Positions 30,035 through 37,729 of a stretch of 50,833 nt of DNA are shown in pieces. The position numbers and the translations under genes are program-made. Numbering within the stretch: the stretch's first letter is position 1; every line of letters begins with the position of its first letter. The notes beneath the pieces were generated by a model. The model saw only the letters and a program-made list of their open reading frames with translations. It did no database searches and was not told where the DNA came from. This DNA is from DASUAO01 sp035763745 (GTDB lineage Bacteria > Actinomycetota > Acidimicrobiia > IMCC26256 > PALSA-555), in NCBI GenBank assembly GCA_035763745.1, contig DASUAO010000051.1, forward strand, positions 1 through 50,833. The letters run 5' to 3'.

Positions 30035-30871
30035 ATGACCTTCGCTCCGCTCGCGCCCACCACGAATGTCGCACCGACGCTGATCGCGCCGGACACCTAT
30101 GTGATCCACCAGGTCCAGCCGGCGCTGGGCCAACCCCTCTCCGTCTACATCAACTCCCTCCTGATCCTGGGCAAGGAGCCGGTGATCGTCGACACCGGCA
30201 CGCCCGCGAACCGCGAGCAGTGGATGCGCGACGTGTTCGCGCTGGTGGAACCGAAGGACGTCCGCTGGGTGTTCGTGTCCCACGACGACGTCGACCACAG
30301 CGGCAACCTCGAACAGGTCATGGACGCATGCCCGAACGCAACGTTGGTGTGCACGTGGGCGATGGTGGAACGCCACACCAACTGCTTCAACTTCCCGCTC
30401 GACCGCTGCCGCTGGGTCATGGACGGCGAGTCCTTCGACGTCGGCGACCGCACCCTGCGGGCCCTGCGACCCCCGCTCTTCGACTCCCCGACGACGCGGG
30501 GCCTGTTCGACCCCACGACCGGCGTCTACTGGGCCGTCGACACCTTCGCGACACCCCTGCCGGACCCGGCGATGGGCATCGCCGATCTCGACCCGGACTT
30601 CTGGGCCCAGGGGATCACGATGTTCGCGTTCGGTGCCGTGAGCCCGTGGCTGGCCATGGTGGACCCGGCGAAGTTCGGTGAGCGGATCGACCTCGTCCAG
30701 AGTCTCGACATCACCGCGATCGCGAGCTGCCACAGTCCGGTGATCGACGGTCCGCTCATCGGGCAGGCGTTCGACACCGTGCGTGGGCTGCCGTCGATCG
30801 AGCCGCCGCCGATGCCCGACCAGTCCGTCCTCGACCAGATCGTCTCGGCAACGTCGCAACCGGCGGGCTGA
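30035..30871 (+). CDS. Metallo-beta-lactamase-fold protein of the diiron (ODP/flavodiiron) type
   Basis: The 278-residue protein has IVDTGTP near 50 and FVSHDDVDHSGNLEQV (about 79-94). The metal motif is H-D-D-V-D-H instead of HxHxDH; a carboxylate at the third position is typical of flavodiiron/ODP-type MBL proteins (HxExDH), which bind two irons and react with oxygen or NO. Later YWAVDTFATPLP and ASCHSPVI (about 233) provide further Asp and His ligands (GYWAVDTF, SCHSP). No flavodoxin domain follows, so it needs a separate electron donor. RBS AGGAGG precedes ATG 30035. Co-transcribed with tetR and the DinB-like gene. Confidence 0.87.
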   Translation: MTFAPLAPTTNVAPTLIAPDTYVIHQVQPALGQPLSVYINSLLILGKEPVIVDTGTPANREQWMRDVFALVEPKDVRWVFVSHDDVDHSGNLEQVMDACPNATLVCTWAMVERHTNCFNFPLDRCRWVMDGESFDVGDRTLRALRPPLFDSPTTRGLFDPTTGVYWAVDTFATPLPDPAMGIADLDPDFWAQGITMFAFGAVSPWLAMVDPAKFGERIDLVQSLDITAIASCHSPVIDGPLIGQAFDTVRGLPSIEPPPMPDQSVLDQIVSATSQPAG

Positions 30872-30899
30872 ACCCGGTTGGCGCGACTCACGGCAGCCC

Positions 30900-30937
30900 A
30901 AGCCACCGGCCTGCTCGAGACGATCGTCCCGGTCTGA
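30900..30937 (+). pseudogene. Duplicated 3' end of the DinB-like gene
   Basis: This 38-base copy encodes ATGLLETIVPV plus stop, equal to the end of the gene at 29214 except for Phe to Val. No 5' part is present. It lies behind the metallo-beta-lactamase gene, so a former tandem duplication of that gene pair, or a recombination event, probably left it here. Confidence 0.8.
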
Positions 30938-30949
30938 CCTCGACGACCC

Positions 30950-31060
30950 CGGCCGGCCCGGTGACGGTTGGCCGCGCCGGGGTTGTCGGCGGCCTCGATG
31001 CGGTCCTGGACAACAGCAGCGTCGAGTCCGTCCCGGAAGGCCACGGCACCTCCCGAGTCG
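30950..31060 (-). pseudogene. C-terminal remnant of a phytanoyl-CoA-dioxygenase-like gene
   Basis: The minus strand encodes VVQDRIEAADNPGAANRHRAGRG, closely matching the C-terminus of the intact enzyme at 40636 (SVQDRIEAADNPDDPRRYRAGRG). DNA identity is only about three quarters, so this is an old paralogous fragment, not a recent copy. The catalytic part is missing. Confidence 0.6.
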
Positions 31061-31091
31061 CCCGGATCGTCGGCGACCCGAGGAGCGGCGG

Positions 31092-32090
31092 TCAGCCGAG
31101 TTCGAGCACCGCGGCGCCGCGGACTCGGTCGCCGGCGATCGCGGCGAGTGCCTCGTTCGCCTGTTCCAGCGTGAAGACCTCGGTCTCGGCTCGCACTCCG
31201 GCGACGCCGGCGAGCACCATGAACTCCTCGGCGTCGGCGCGGGTCATGTTCGCGACCGAGCGCAGCGAGCGCTCCCGCCACAGCCGCGCGTAGTCGAACG
31301 ACGGGATCGGGCTCATGTGGATCCCCGCCAGGCTCACCGTCCCTCCGGGGCGCACCACGTCGAGGGCGACGGGCACCAGCTCCCCGGCCGGGGCGAACAC
31401 CACCACCGCGTCGCACGGTTCGGGCGGGAGCTCGGCGGCGTCGCCCACCCAGTCGGCACCGAGCTCGCGGGCCAGCGCCTGGTGGCCGGCTCCCCGGGTG
31501 AGCACGACGACCTCGCAGTCCCAGTGACGCAGCACCTGGAGGGCGAGGTGCGCCGAGGCACCGAAGCCCATGAGCCCCACCCGCATCCCCGGCTCCACCT
31601 CGGCGCGCCGCAGCGCGCGGTAGCCGATCACCCCCGCGCACAGCAGTGGCGCCGCGTCGAGGTCGCTCAGCGCGTCGGGCAGCGCGACCGCGAACGCCTC
31701 GGGGACGCACAGCGCGTCGGCGAAGCCCCCGTCGGCCGTCCAGCCCGTGAAGCGGGCCCGCTCGCAGAGGTTCTCCTGGCCGCGCGCACAGAAGCCGCAC
31801 TCGCCGCACGTCTCGTGGAGCCATGCGACCCCGACCCGCTCCCCGACCGCGAGGCGGGTGCATCCGTCGCCGAGTGCCTCGACGACGCCGACCACCTGAT
31901 GGCCGGGAACGATCGGCAGGACGGGCAGGTCGAGATCGCCCTCGACGACGTGCAGGTCGGTGCGGCAGCAACCGCAGGCGAGCACCCGGACCCGTACCGC
32001 GCCGGGTGCCGGCTCGGGGAGCGGGCGTTCTGTGAGCACGAGCGGCCCGGCGGCGATCGGGGCCGGGGCACGGAGCACCTGCGCTCGCAT
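31092..32090 (-). CDS. Zinc-dependent alcohol dehydrogenase (AdhA-like, MDR family)
   Basis: The 332-residue enzyme starts at ATG 32090. CGCCRTDLHVVEGDL (about 31-45) carries the catalytic-zinc Cys; IVPGHQVVGVVE (about 52) the His-Glu pair; CGECGFCARGQENLC (about 92-106) is the four-cysteine structural zinc loop. The Rossmann region has VGLMGFGASAHLALQVL (about 172-188). The motif set fits the AdhA-type zinc-binding alcohol dehydrogenases of actinobacteria. No RBS is evident, so the message may be leaderless. Its 3' end faces the remnant zone at 30900-31060. Substrate is unknown; a primary alcohol/aldehyde is usual. Confidence 0.92.
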   Translation of the reverse strand: MRAQVLRAPAPIAAGPLVLTERPLPEPAPGAVRVRVLACGCCRTDLHVVEGDLDLPVLPIVPGHQVVGVVEALGDGCTRLAVGERVGVAWLHETCGECGFCARGQENLCERARFTGWTADGGFADALCVPEAFAVALPDALSDLDAAPLLCAGVIGYRALRRAEVEPGMRVGLMGFGASAHLALQVLRHWDCEVVVLTRGAGHQALARELGADWVGDAAELPPEPCDAVVVFAPAGELVPVALDVVRPGGTVSLAGIHMSPIPSFDYARLWRERSLRSVANMTRADAEEFMVLAGVAGVRAETEVFTLEQANEALAAIAGDRVRGAAVLELG

Positions 32091-32199
32091 ACCGGCGACC
32101 GTACCGTGATCGGGAACCGCATCGGAACCTCCGCGAACGTGCGAGGGCCGAGCCCGCGGACCATCGGCCACGTTGCGAGCGTTGGCGGCGCGCGGCCCG

Positions 32200-33201
32200 C
32201 TACGACGATTCGAGTCCCGCGACGTCGGCGAGCAGCTCTGCGGAGTACAGGCGCGCCTCGACGGTCGGGGCCGAGTGGGCGACGATCAGCTCGTCGGCCT
32301 GGCAGTGCCGGGCGAACTCGGTGAGGAACTCGTCGACCATCGGCGGCGTGCCGACCGCGGTGTTGCGCATCATCTGCACCAGCTGCTGTCCGCCGGGCGA
32401 GGCGAGGATCGCGTCGGCTTCGTCGTCCGAGAGCTTGCGACCCGGGGCGAGGAAGAACCCGACGCGTGCCCTCCGCACCGTCACGAGGTGCTCCTGCGCC
32501 TCGGCCTCCGAGTCGGCGGCGATGACGTTCACTCCGGCGATGAAGTACGGCTCGTCGAGCCGGGCCGACGGCCGGAACTCGCGTCGGTACATCGCCGCGG
32601 CCTGCTCGAGCGCGTCGGGCGCGAAGTGGGAGGCGAACGCGTACGGCAAGCCGAGGAGCGCCGCGAGCTGCGCGCCGAACAGCGACGACCCGAGGATGTA
32701 GAGGGCGACGTCGGTTCCCTTCCCCGGGATGGCGTCGACGCCGGGGACGAGGGACTCGCCGCTGAGGTAGCCCTGCAGCTCGAGGACGTCGTGGGGGAAC
32801 CGCTCGGCCGACCGGGCGTCGCGCCGCAGCGCCTGCATCGTCTTCTGGTCGCTGCCCGGGGCCCGGCCGAGCCCGAGGTCGATCCGGCCCGGATGCAGGG
32901 TCGCGAGCGTGCCGAACTGCTCCGCGATGGTGAGAGGCGCGTGGTTGGGCAGCATGATCCCCCCGGCACCGACCCGGATGTGCTCGGTGTGGGCGGCGAT
33001 GTGGGCGATGAGGACACTCGTCGCCGACGAGCCGATCGACGACATGTTGTGGTGCTCCGCGTACCAGATTCGCCGGTAGCCGCACGCTTCGGCCCGCTGC
33101 GCGAGCGCGACGCTGCCCTCCAGCGCGTCGCGCATCGTCGCCCCGCGATCGATCGTCGCGAGGTCGAGGATGGACAGCGGGACGCGCCGCGGGGAGGTCA
33201 T
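32200..33201 (-). CDS. LLM-class flavin-dependent oxidoreductase
   Basis: The 333-residue protein is a luciferase-like TIM-barrel oxidoreductase. PLSILDLATIDRGATMRDAL, RIWYAEHHNMSSIGSSATSVL (about 45-66) and IRVGAGGIMLPNHAPLTIAEQFGTLATLHPGRIDLGLGRAPG (about 75-117) are characteristic of the YhbW/LuxA-like subgroup, with the HPGRIDLGLGR phosphate-binding strand. It uses FMNH2 (or F420) to oxidise an organic substrate. Length matches the family (about 330). It lies on the same strand as, and upstream of, the alcohol dehydrogenase gene (109 bases between), so a shared catabolic role is plausible. Confidence 0.92.
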   Translation of the reverse strand: MTSPRRVPLSILDLATIDRGATMRDALEGSVALAQRAEACGYRRIWYAEHHNMSSIGSSATSVLIAHIAAHTEHIRVGAGGIMLPNHAPLTIAEQFGTLATLHPGRIDLGLGRAPGSDQKTMQALRRDARSAERFPHDVLELQGYLSGESLVPGVDAIPGKGTDVALYILGSSLFGAQLAALLGLPYAFASHFAPDALEQAAAMYRREFRPSARLDEPYFIAGVNVIAADSEAEAQEHLVTVRRARVGFFLAPGRKLSDDEADAILASPGGQQLVQMMRNTAVGTPPMVDEFLTEFARHCQADELIVAHSAPTVEARLYSAELLADVAGLESS

Positions 33202-33430
33202 CGCCGCCCATCATGGCCCGCCGGACGCGATGATCGGTCCACCTCCTCCCGGCGATCTGCGGGGCGTCGAGCACCACGTCGAGATCGTGACCGTCTGCGT
33301 CGCCGGGCTCGGCCCGCCCGGCGACTCCGCGAGGTCTGGGCCTCGAACTCGATCCCGACGGTCGGGCCGCCCGTCGCCGCGAGGTGCGTGCGCAGAGCAG
33401 CCCGGGCGCGCGCCTCTACGATCGGCGGAC

Positions 33431-34189
33431 GTGCCCCACCGCGCCCCCGCCTCCGCCGATGTGGTGCGACGCGCGCTCGCGTACCCGTACGAGATCCCGC
33501 GGCGTTCCTACGTGTTCGACCCGATGACCGGCCACACGCACCCGCTCGTCGATGCCGGAGCGGAGGTCGCGGCGGACCGCGACCGGACGCCGGTGCTCGC
33601 GATCGCATCGAACGCCGCGCCCGAGCAGCTGGCCCGCAAGCTCGGTGCCCGGACAGCGACGTCCGATCCAGTGGTCGCCGTGCGGGTCACCGTGCGTGAC
33701 CACGACGTGGTCTACGCCGCCCGCGTGTCGGCCTACGGCGCGATCCCGGCGACGCTCGTGGAGAGCGCCGACACCGAGGTCGACCTCCACGTCCTGCTGC
33801 TCACACCGCAGCAACGGGAAGCGCTGGACCGCAGCGAGTCGCTCGAATCGGCGTACGCGCTCCACACGATCCCGCGCGACCTCGTCGACGGCGGGCCGGG
33901 ACTGCGGGAAGACCTCGTCACCTATGTCGCGGCCGCCGGGCCGTTGCGCATCGACGGGGAACCGATCGGCCTCGCCGCGACCCCGGCCCGCTCGGCTCGC
34001 CGCCCCCGCTGGGACCAGGCCCGGGTGCTCCAGGTCGTGGCCGAACGATGCGGGCTGGAGGTGACCGACTGGATCACCCGCGTCACGACGGACGACCGCG
34101 CCCTCGATGCCATGCGCGCGCAGCTCCGGGCGTGGTCCGAAGTCAGCGATCCGACGGACGAGAACCCCAGCCTCCGCCCCCCGGGGTGA
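33431..34189 (+). CDS. Unknown 252-residue protein
   Basis: Codon bias and length support a gene starting at GTG 33431 (weak RBS). ALAYPYEIPRRSYVFDP is followed by VLAIASNAAPEQLARKLG (about 56-73), which faintly recalls the YGSN...QL strand of gamma-glutamylcyclotransferase-fold proteins, and VYAARVSAYGAIPATL. No catalytic residue can be assigned with confidence. The C-terminal half (YVAAAGPLRIDG, RWDQARVLQVVAERCGL) is helical. The 3' end overlaps the end of the convergent hyuB gene by 47 bases. In the 229 bases upstream I see at most faint coding traces. Confidence 0.65.
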   Translation: MPHRAPASADVVRRALAYPYEIPRRSYVFDPMTGHTHPLVDAGAEVAADRDRTPVLAIASNAAPEQLARKLGARTATSDPVVAVRVTVRDHDVVYAARVSAYGAIPATLVESADTEVDLHVLLLTPQQREALDRSESLESAYALHTIPRDLVDGGPGLREDLVTYVAAAGPLRIDGEPIGLAATPARSARRPRWDQARVLQVVAERCGLEVTDWITRVTTDDRALDAMRAQLRAWSEVSDPTDENPSLRPPG

Positions 34190-35714
34190 GGATCCGCAGC
34201 ACGTCGCCCGCCGCGAGGCGCACGATGCACTTGTCGGCCAGGCGGACGGCCCGGCTCGCGTCCCCACCCGGGAGCAGCCAGTTCTCGCCGGTCGCGCCCG
34301 GCTCGCCGCCGGCGAGACCCCACGGCCGCGACACCCGCCGCTCGGTGACGAGCGACACCACGGTGTCCTCGAGCATCTGCAGCTCGCGCTCGATGCCGTC
34401 GCCGCCGGCGTGCGTACCGGCACCGCCGCTCCCCCGCCGCAGCGTCGACACGCGCACCCGGATCGGCAGCGCCCGCTCGAGTGCCTCGGTCGGCGTGTCG
34501 GCGGTGTTGGTCATCGCGGTGTGCATGCCGCTGGCACCGGGAGCCCACGGTCGCCCGCCCTGGCCACCCCCGAGGGTCTCGTAGTAGACCCAGGCGCCGT
34601 CGCCACGGCCGGGCGGGCTGCCGAGCAGCACGTTGTTCATCGTTCCCTGGCCCGCGGCGCCGACGCGGTCGGGCACGACCACACCGAGCGCGCCGAGGCA
34701 CACGTCGGCCACCCGCTGGCTCACCTCCACGTTCCCCGCGCCCACGGCCACCGGGGGCTGCGCGCCGAGCACCGAGCCGGGCGGCACGATGACCCGCACC
34801 GGTCGCATGGCACCGCCGTTGGCCGGGATGGTGGCGTCGGTCGCGGCGCGCAGCGCGAAGGCGACGGCGCTGACGGTCACCGCCTCGACCGCATTCACGT
34901 TGCCAGGGCGTTGCGGGTCGGTGCCGGTGAAGTCGAACGTGACCGTGTCGTCCGCGACGCTGACCGCCACCACCACGCGCGTCGGCGTCTGCTGCTCCGG
35001 GCGCGGGCCGGCCGAGTCGAGCACGTCGGCGAAGGTCCAGGTGCCGTCAGGCAGCTCCGCGAGCGCAGCACGCATGCGGCGTTCGCCGTAGTCGACGATC
35101 TCGACGAGTGGTGCGGTCGAGCCGAGCGCCTCGATGACGACAGCCATGCGTTCGACGCCGAGCGCGTTCGCGCCGCGCTGCGCATCGAGGTCGCCGCGCC
35201 GCTCCTCGGGTGTGCGCGACGCTTCGACGAGCTCCGCTTCGACGTCGGGCGTGAGACGCATCGGAGCGAGTCGCAACCCCTCCTCGTCGATCACCAGCGC
35301 GTCGGGGGGCATCGAGCCCGGCGCCGTCCCACCGAGGTCGGCGTGGTGCGCCCGGTTCGCGACCCAGCCCACCAGCTCGTCGCGCACGAACACGGGCGCG
35401 ACGAGCGTGACGTCGTTGAGATGGGTCCCGCCCGCGAACGGGTCGTTGCCGATGATCTGCTCGCCCGGGCCGATGCCATCGCCGGCAACCGCGATCGCGG
35501 CGCGCACCGCGGTCTCCATCGACCCGAGGTGCACCGGGATGTGCTCGGCCTGGGCCAGCAGCACGCCGTCGGCGGTGAACAGCGCGGCGGAGCAGTCGGC
35601 CCGTTCCTTGATGTTGGGGCTCGACGCGGCCCGGCGCAGCACCGCGCCCATCTCGTCGGCCACGCCGCTCAGGCGGGCGACGAGCACCTGGAGTGCGGCC
35701 GGGTCGAGGGTCAT
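34143..35714 (-). CDS. hyuB: Hydantoinase B/oxoprolinase subunit
   Basis: The 523-residue protein starts at ATG 35714, overlapping the hyuA stop (ATGA). It begins LDPAALQVLVARLSGVADEMGAVLRRAASSPNIKERADCSAALF (family N-terminus; NIKERxDxSxAxF), has AQAEHIPVHLGSM, then GDPFAGGTHLNDVT-like NDPFAGGTHLNDVTLVAPVF (about 108-127), and ends in the glycine-rich ILTPGGGGWG. With HyuA it hydrolyses, with ATP, a lactam ring such as N-methylhydantoin, 5-oxoproline or acetone-carboxylase-type substrates. Genetic coupling supports a heteromeric enzyme. All family landmarks are present. Confidence 0.93.
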   Translation of the reverse strand: MTLDPAALQVLVARLSGVADEMGAVLRRAASSPNIKERADCSAALFTADGVLLAQAEHIPVHLGSMETAVRAAIAVAGDGIGPGEQIIGNDPFAGGTHLNDVTLVAPVFVRDELVGWVANRAHHADLGGTAPGSMPPDALVIDEEGLRLAPMRLTPDVEAELVEASRTPEERRGDLDAQRGANALGVERMAVVIEALGSTAPLVEIVDYGERRMRAALAELPDGTWTFADVLDSAGPRPEQQTPTRVVVAVSVADDTVTFDFTGTDPQRPGNVNAVEAVTVSAVAFALRAATDATIPANGGAMRPVRVIVPPGSVLGAQPPVAVGAGNVEVSQRVADVCLGALGVVVPDRVGAAGQGTMNNVLLGSPPGRGDGAWVYYETLGGGQGGRPWAPGASGMHTAMTNTADTPTEALERALPIRVRVSTLRRGSGGAGTHAGGDGIERELQMLEDTVVSLVTERRVSRPWGLAGGEPGATGENWLLPGGDASRAVRLADKCIVRLAAGDVLRILTPGGGGWGSRPSDR

Positions 35715-37525
35715 CGCCGGGCCCCGCGCCGCCGAAGGAGCCACGCGCCGAGCGCGCCGACCTCCGCCTGCCACCCGTCGGCGACCCAGATGGTGCAATC
35801 GGTCTCGGCGATCACGGCCGGTCCATCCACTCTCTTGTCGCGCTCGCCGGGAACCGGCAGGTCACCGACCTCGAGCGGCCCGTCGCGCCGCGCACGCGCC
35901 CGCAGTGCCACGACCTCCACCGGCTCCTCCGAACGGGCGTACCCGTTGCGGCGCTCGTGCTCCGTGTGGAAGTCATCGACCCGGGCGACGACGAGCGCAT
36001 GGCTCTGCCCCGGGTACCGGGCGTCGACGGCGGTGGTGACGGTGGCCTCGGGTCCCACGAGCGCCCGCGCTTCGTCGCCCAGGCCTGCGAGGGCGGGCCC
36101 GAGCCCGGTGTGGTCGCTCGGTGTCGGCCAGGTGCGCACCAGGTCACGCGCGCGGGGCGACGCGAGGATGCCGACGGCCGAGAGCACGCCGGCCCGGGGC
36201 GGGACGATCACCGCGGGCATGCCCAGGGCGTCGGCGATCGCGCAGGCGTGCAGTGGGCCGGCACCGCCGAAGGCGACGAGCGCGAGCGTGCGCGGGTCGA
36301 CGCCTCGCTCGACCGTGACCCGGCGCACCGCCTGCTCCATCGCGGCGTCGACGACCGCCACCACTCCGGCCGCGTCGACACCGGCGTGCGCGAGCGCCGC
36401 AACGGCTGCGGCCGGGTCGAGGCGACCGAGGTCGGGGAACGTGGCCGCGGGGTCGATGCGCCCGAGCACGAGGTCGGCGTCGGTGACGGTCGGCTCGACC
36501 CCTCCGCGCCCGTAGCAGGCGGGTCCCGGCACGGCGCCGGCGCTGCGGGGGCCGACGACGAGCGCGCCCCCGGGGTCGAGCCGGGCGATCGAGCCGCCCC
36601 CGGCCCCGATCGTGTGGACGTCGAGTGACGGCATGCGCACCGGCAACCCGGCCACGACCCGCTCCGCCGCGGACTCCGGCGCGCCGTCGCGCACCAGGAC
36701 CACGTCGGTGCTCGTGCCTCCCATGTCGAACCCGACCGCATCCGGATAGCCACATGCGTCGGCGACCGCGGCGGCGGCCCGAGCACCGCCTGCGGGACCG
36801 GAGAGGAGGATCGCAGCCGGCAGCTCGGCCGCGTCGGACACGGGCACCAGCCCACCGGCCGAGGTCATCACCAGCACCTCGTCGGCCGCCGACGCGATGC
36901 CGTGGAGGTAGGCGCGGCAGACGGGCCGGAGCATGGCGTTCATCGCGGTGGTCACCGTGCGCTCGTACTCGCGCATCTCCGGCGACACCTCGTACGAGCA
37001 CGACGTGTCGTGCCCGCGCGCACTGAGCGCACCCGCGACCGCCTGCTCATGCGCAGGGTTGAGGTCGGCGTGCAGCAGGCACACCGCTACCGCATCGATG
37101 TCGTCGGGCACCCGAGCGAGATCGCCGAGGGCGATCGGTTCGAGCTCCCGCCCGGACGCGTCGAGACGCCCGCTCACCTCGATCCGCAGGTCGCGCGGGA
37201 CGAGCGGATCGGGCCGGTCGACCCGCGCGTCATAGAGCGACGGCCGCACCTGACGGGCGATCTCGATCACGTCGGCGAAGCCACGCGTGGTCACGAGCGC
37301 GATGCGTCCACCCCGTCGCTCGAGGAGCGCGTTGGTCGCGACGGTCGTGCCGTGCGCGAGCAGCGACGGGTGTTCCGAGGAGCCGAGTGCCCCGAGGGCG
37401 GCATGCACCGCCCGCCCCGGGTCGTCCGGCGTCGAGGACACCTTGGCGATGGTGCCGTCGTCGGCCACGACGTCGGTGAACGTGCCTCCGGTGTCGACCC
37501 CGAGGCAACGCCCGTGCTCACCCAT
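35711..37525 (-). CDS. hyuA: Hydantoinase A/oxoprolinase subunit
   Basis: The 604-residue ATP-dependent subunit opens with LGVDTGGTFTDVVADDG, the actin-fold phosphate loop. HGTTVATNALLERRGGRIALVTTRGFADVIEIARQ (about 58-92), ILLSGPAGGARAAA, VGFDMGGTSTDVVLV (about 265-280) and HTIGAGGGSIARLDPGGALVVGPRSAGAVPGPACYGRGG are all diagnostic of HyuA. It is somewhat shorter than usual (about 650-700). It forms an enzyme with HyuB encoded next. Whether it acts on hydantoins, 5-oxoproline or ketones is not decidable here; no permease or racemase is adjacent. Confidence 0.94.
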   Translation of the reverse strand: MGEHGRCLGVDTGGTFTDVVADDGTIAKVSSTPDDPGRAVHAALGALGSSEHPSLLAHGTTVATNALLERRGGRIALVTTRGFADVIEIARQVRPSLYDARVDRPDPLVPRDLRIEVSGRLDASGRELEPIALGDLARVPDDIDAVAVCLLHADLNPAHEQAVAGALSARGHDTSCSYEVSPEMREYERTVTTAMNAMLRPVCRAYLHGIASAADEVLVMTSAGGLVPVSDAAELPAAILLSGPAGGARAAAAVADACGYPDAVGFDMGGTSTDVVLVRDGAPESAAERVVAGLPVRMPSLDVHTIGAGGGSIARLDPGGALVVGPRSAGAVPGPACYGRGGVEPTVTDADLVLGRIDPAATFPDLGRLDPAAAVAALAHAGVDAAGVVAVVDAAMEQAVRRVTVERGVDPRTLALVAFGGAGPLHACAIADALGMPAVIVPPRAGVLSAVGILASPRARDLVRTWPTPSDHTGLGPALAGLGDEARALVGPEATVTTAVDARYPGQSHALVVARVDDFHTEHERRNGYARSEEPVEVVALRARARRDGPLEVGDLPVPGERDKRVDGPAVIAETDCTIWVADGWQAEVGALGAWLLRRRGARR

Positions 37526-37594
37526 CGCGCGGACCCTCGCGCACGTGCGCCGCCGTGTCGATTCCGGATCCGCTCCCCCGGGTAGCGTCCCCGA

Positions 37595-37729
37595 ATGACC
37601 GAGTTCCCTGACCAGTCATCGGCGTCGATCGAGGCCGGCGCTCCGCCCCAGGCCGTGTGGCAGCTCGTCGCCGACGTGGCGCGCATGGGCGACTGGAGCC
37701 CCGAGCGCGTGCGGGCCGAGTCCTCCTAG
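37595..37729 (+). pseudogene. Truncated SRPBCC (polyketide-cyclase-like) gene
   Basis: A 44-codon frame from ATG 37595 encodes SIEAGAPPQAVWQLVADVAR then MGDWSPERVR, the standard N-terminus of an SRPBCC-family protein (normally about 140-150 residues). It stops at TAG 37727, exactly at the 3' end of the convergent trkH gene, so the remaining two thirds were lost. It is probably non-functional. Confidence 0.75.

Noticed and set aside
33202..33430. Possible fragment on the minus strand (reading RTHLAATGGPTVGIEFEAQ)
   Set aside because: Third-position bias is present for about 30 codons only, no family is recognised, and the frame breaks; too weak to annotate.
35711..35798. Longer hyuB start at 35798
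   Set aside because: The extra N-terminus is basic shadow sequence; ATG 35714 overlaps the hyuA stop and begins the conserved family N-terminus.
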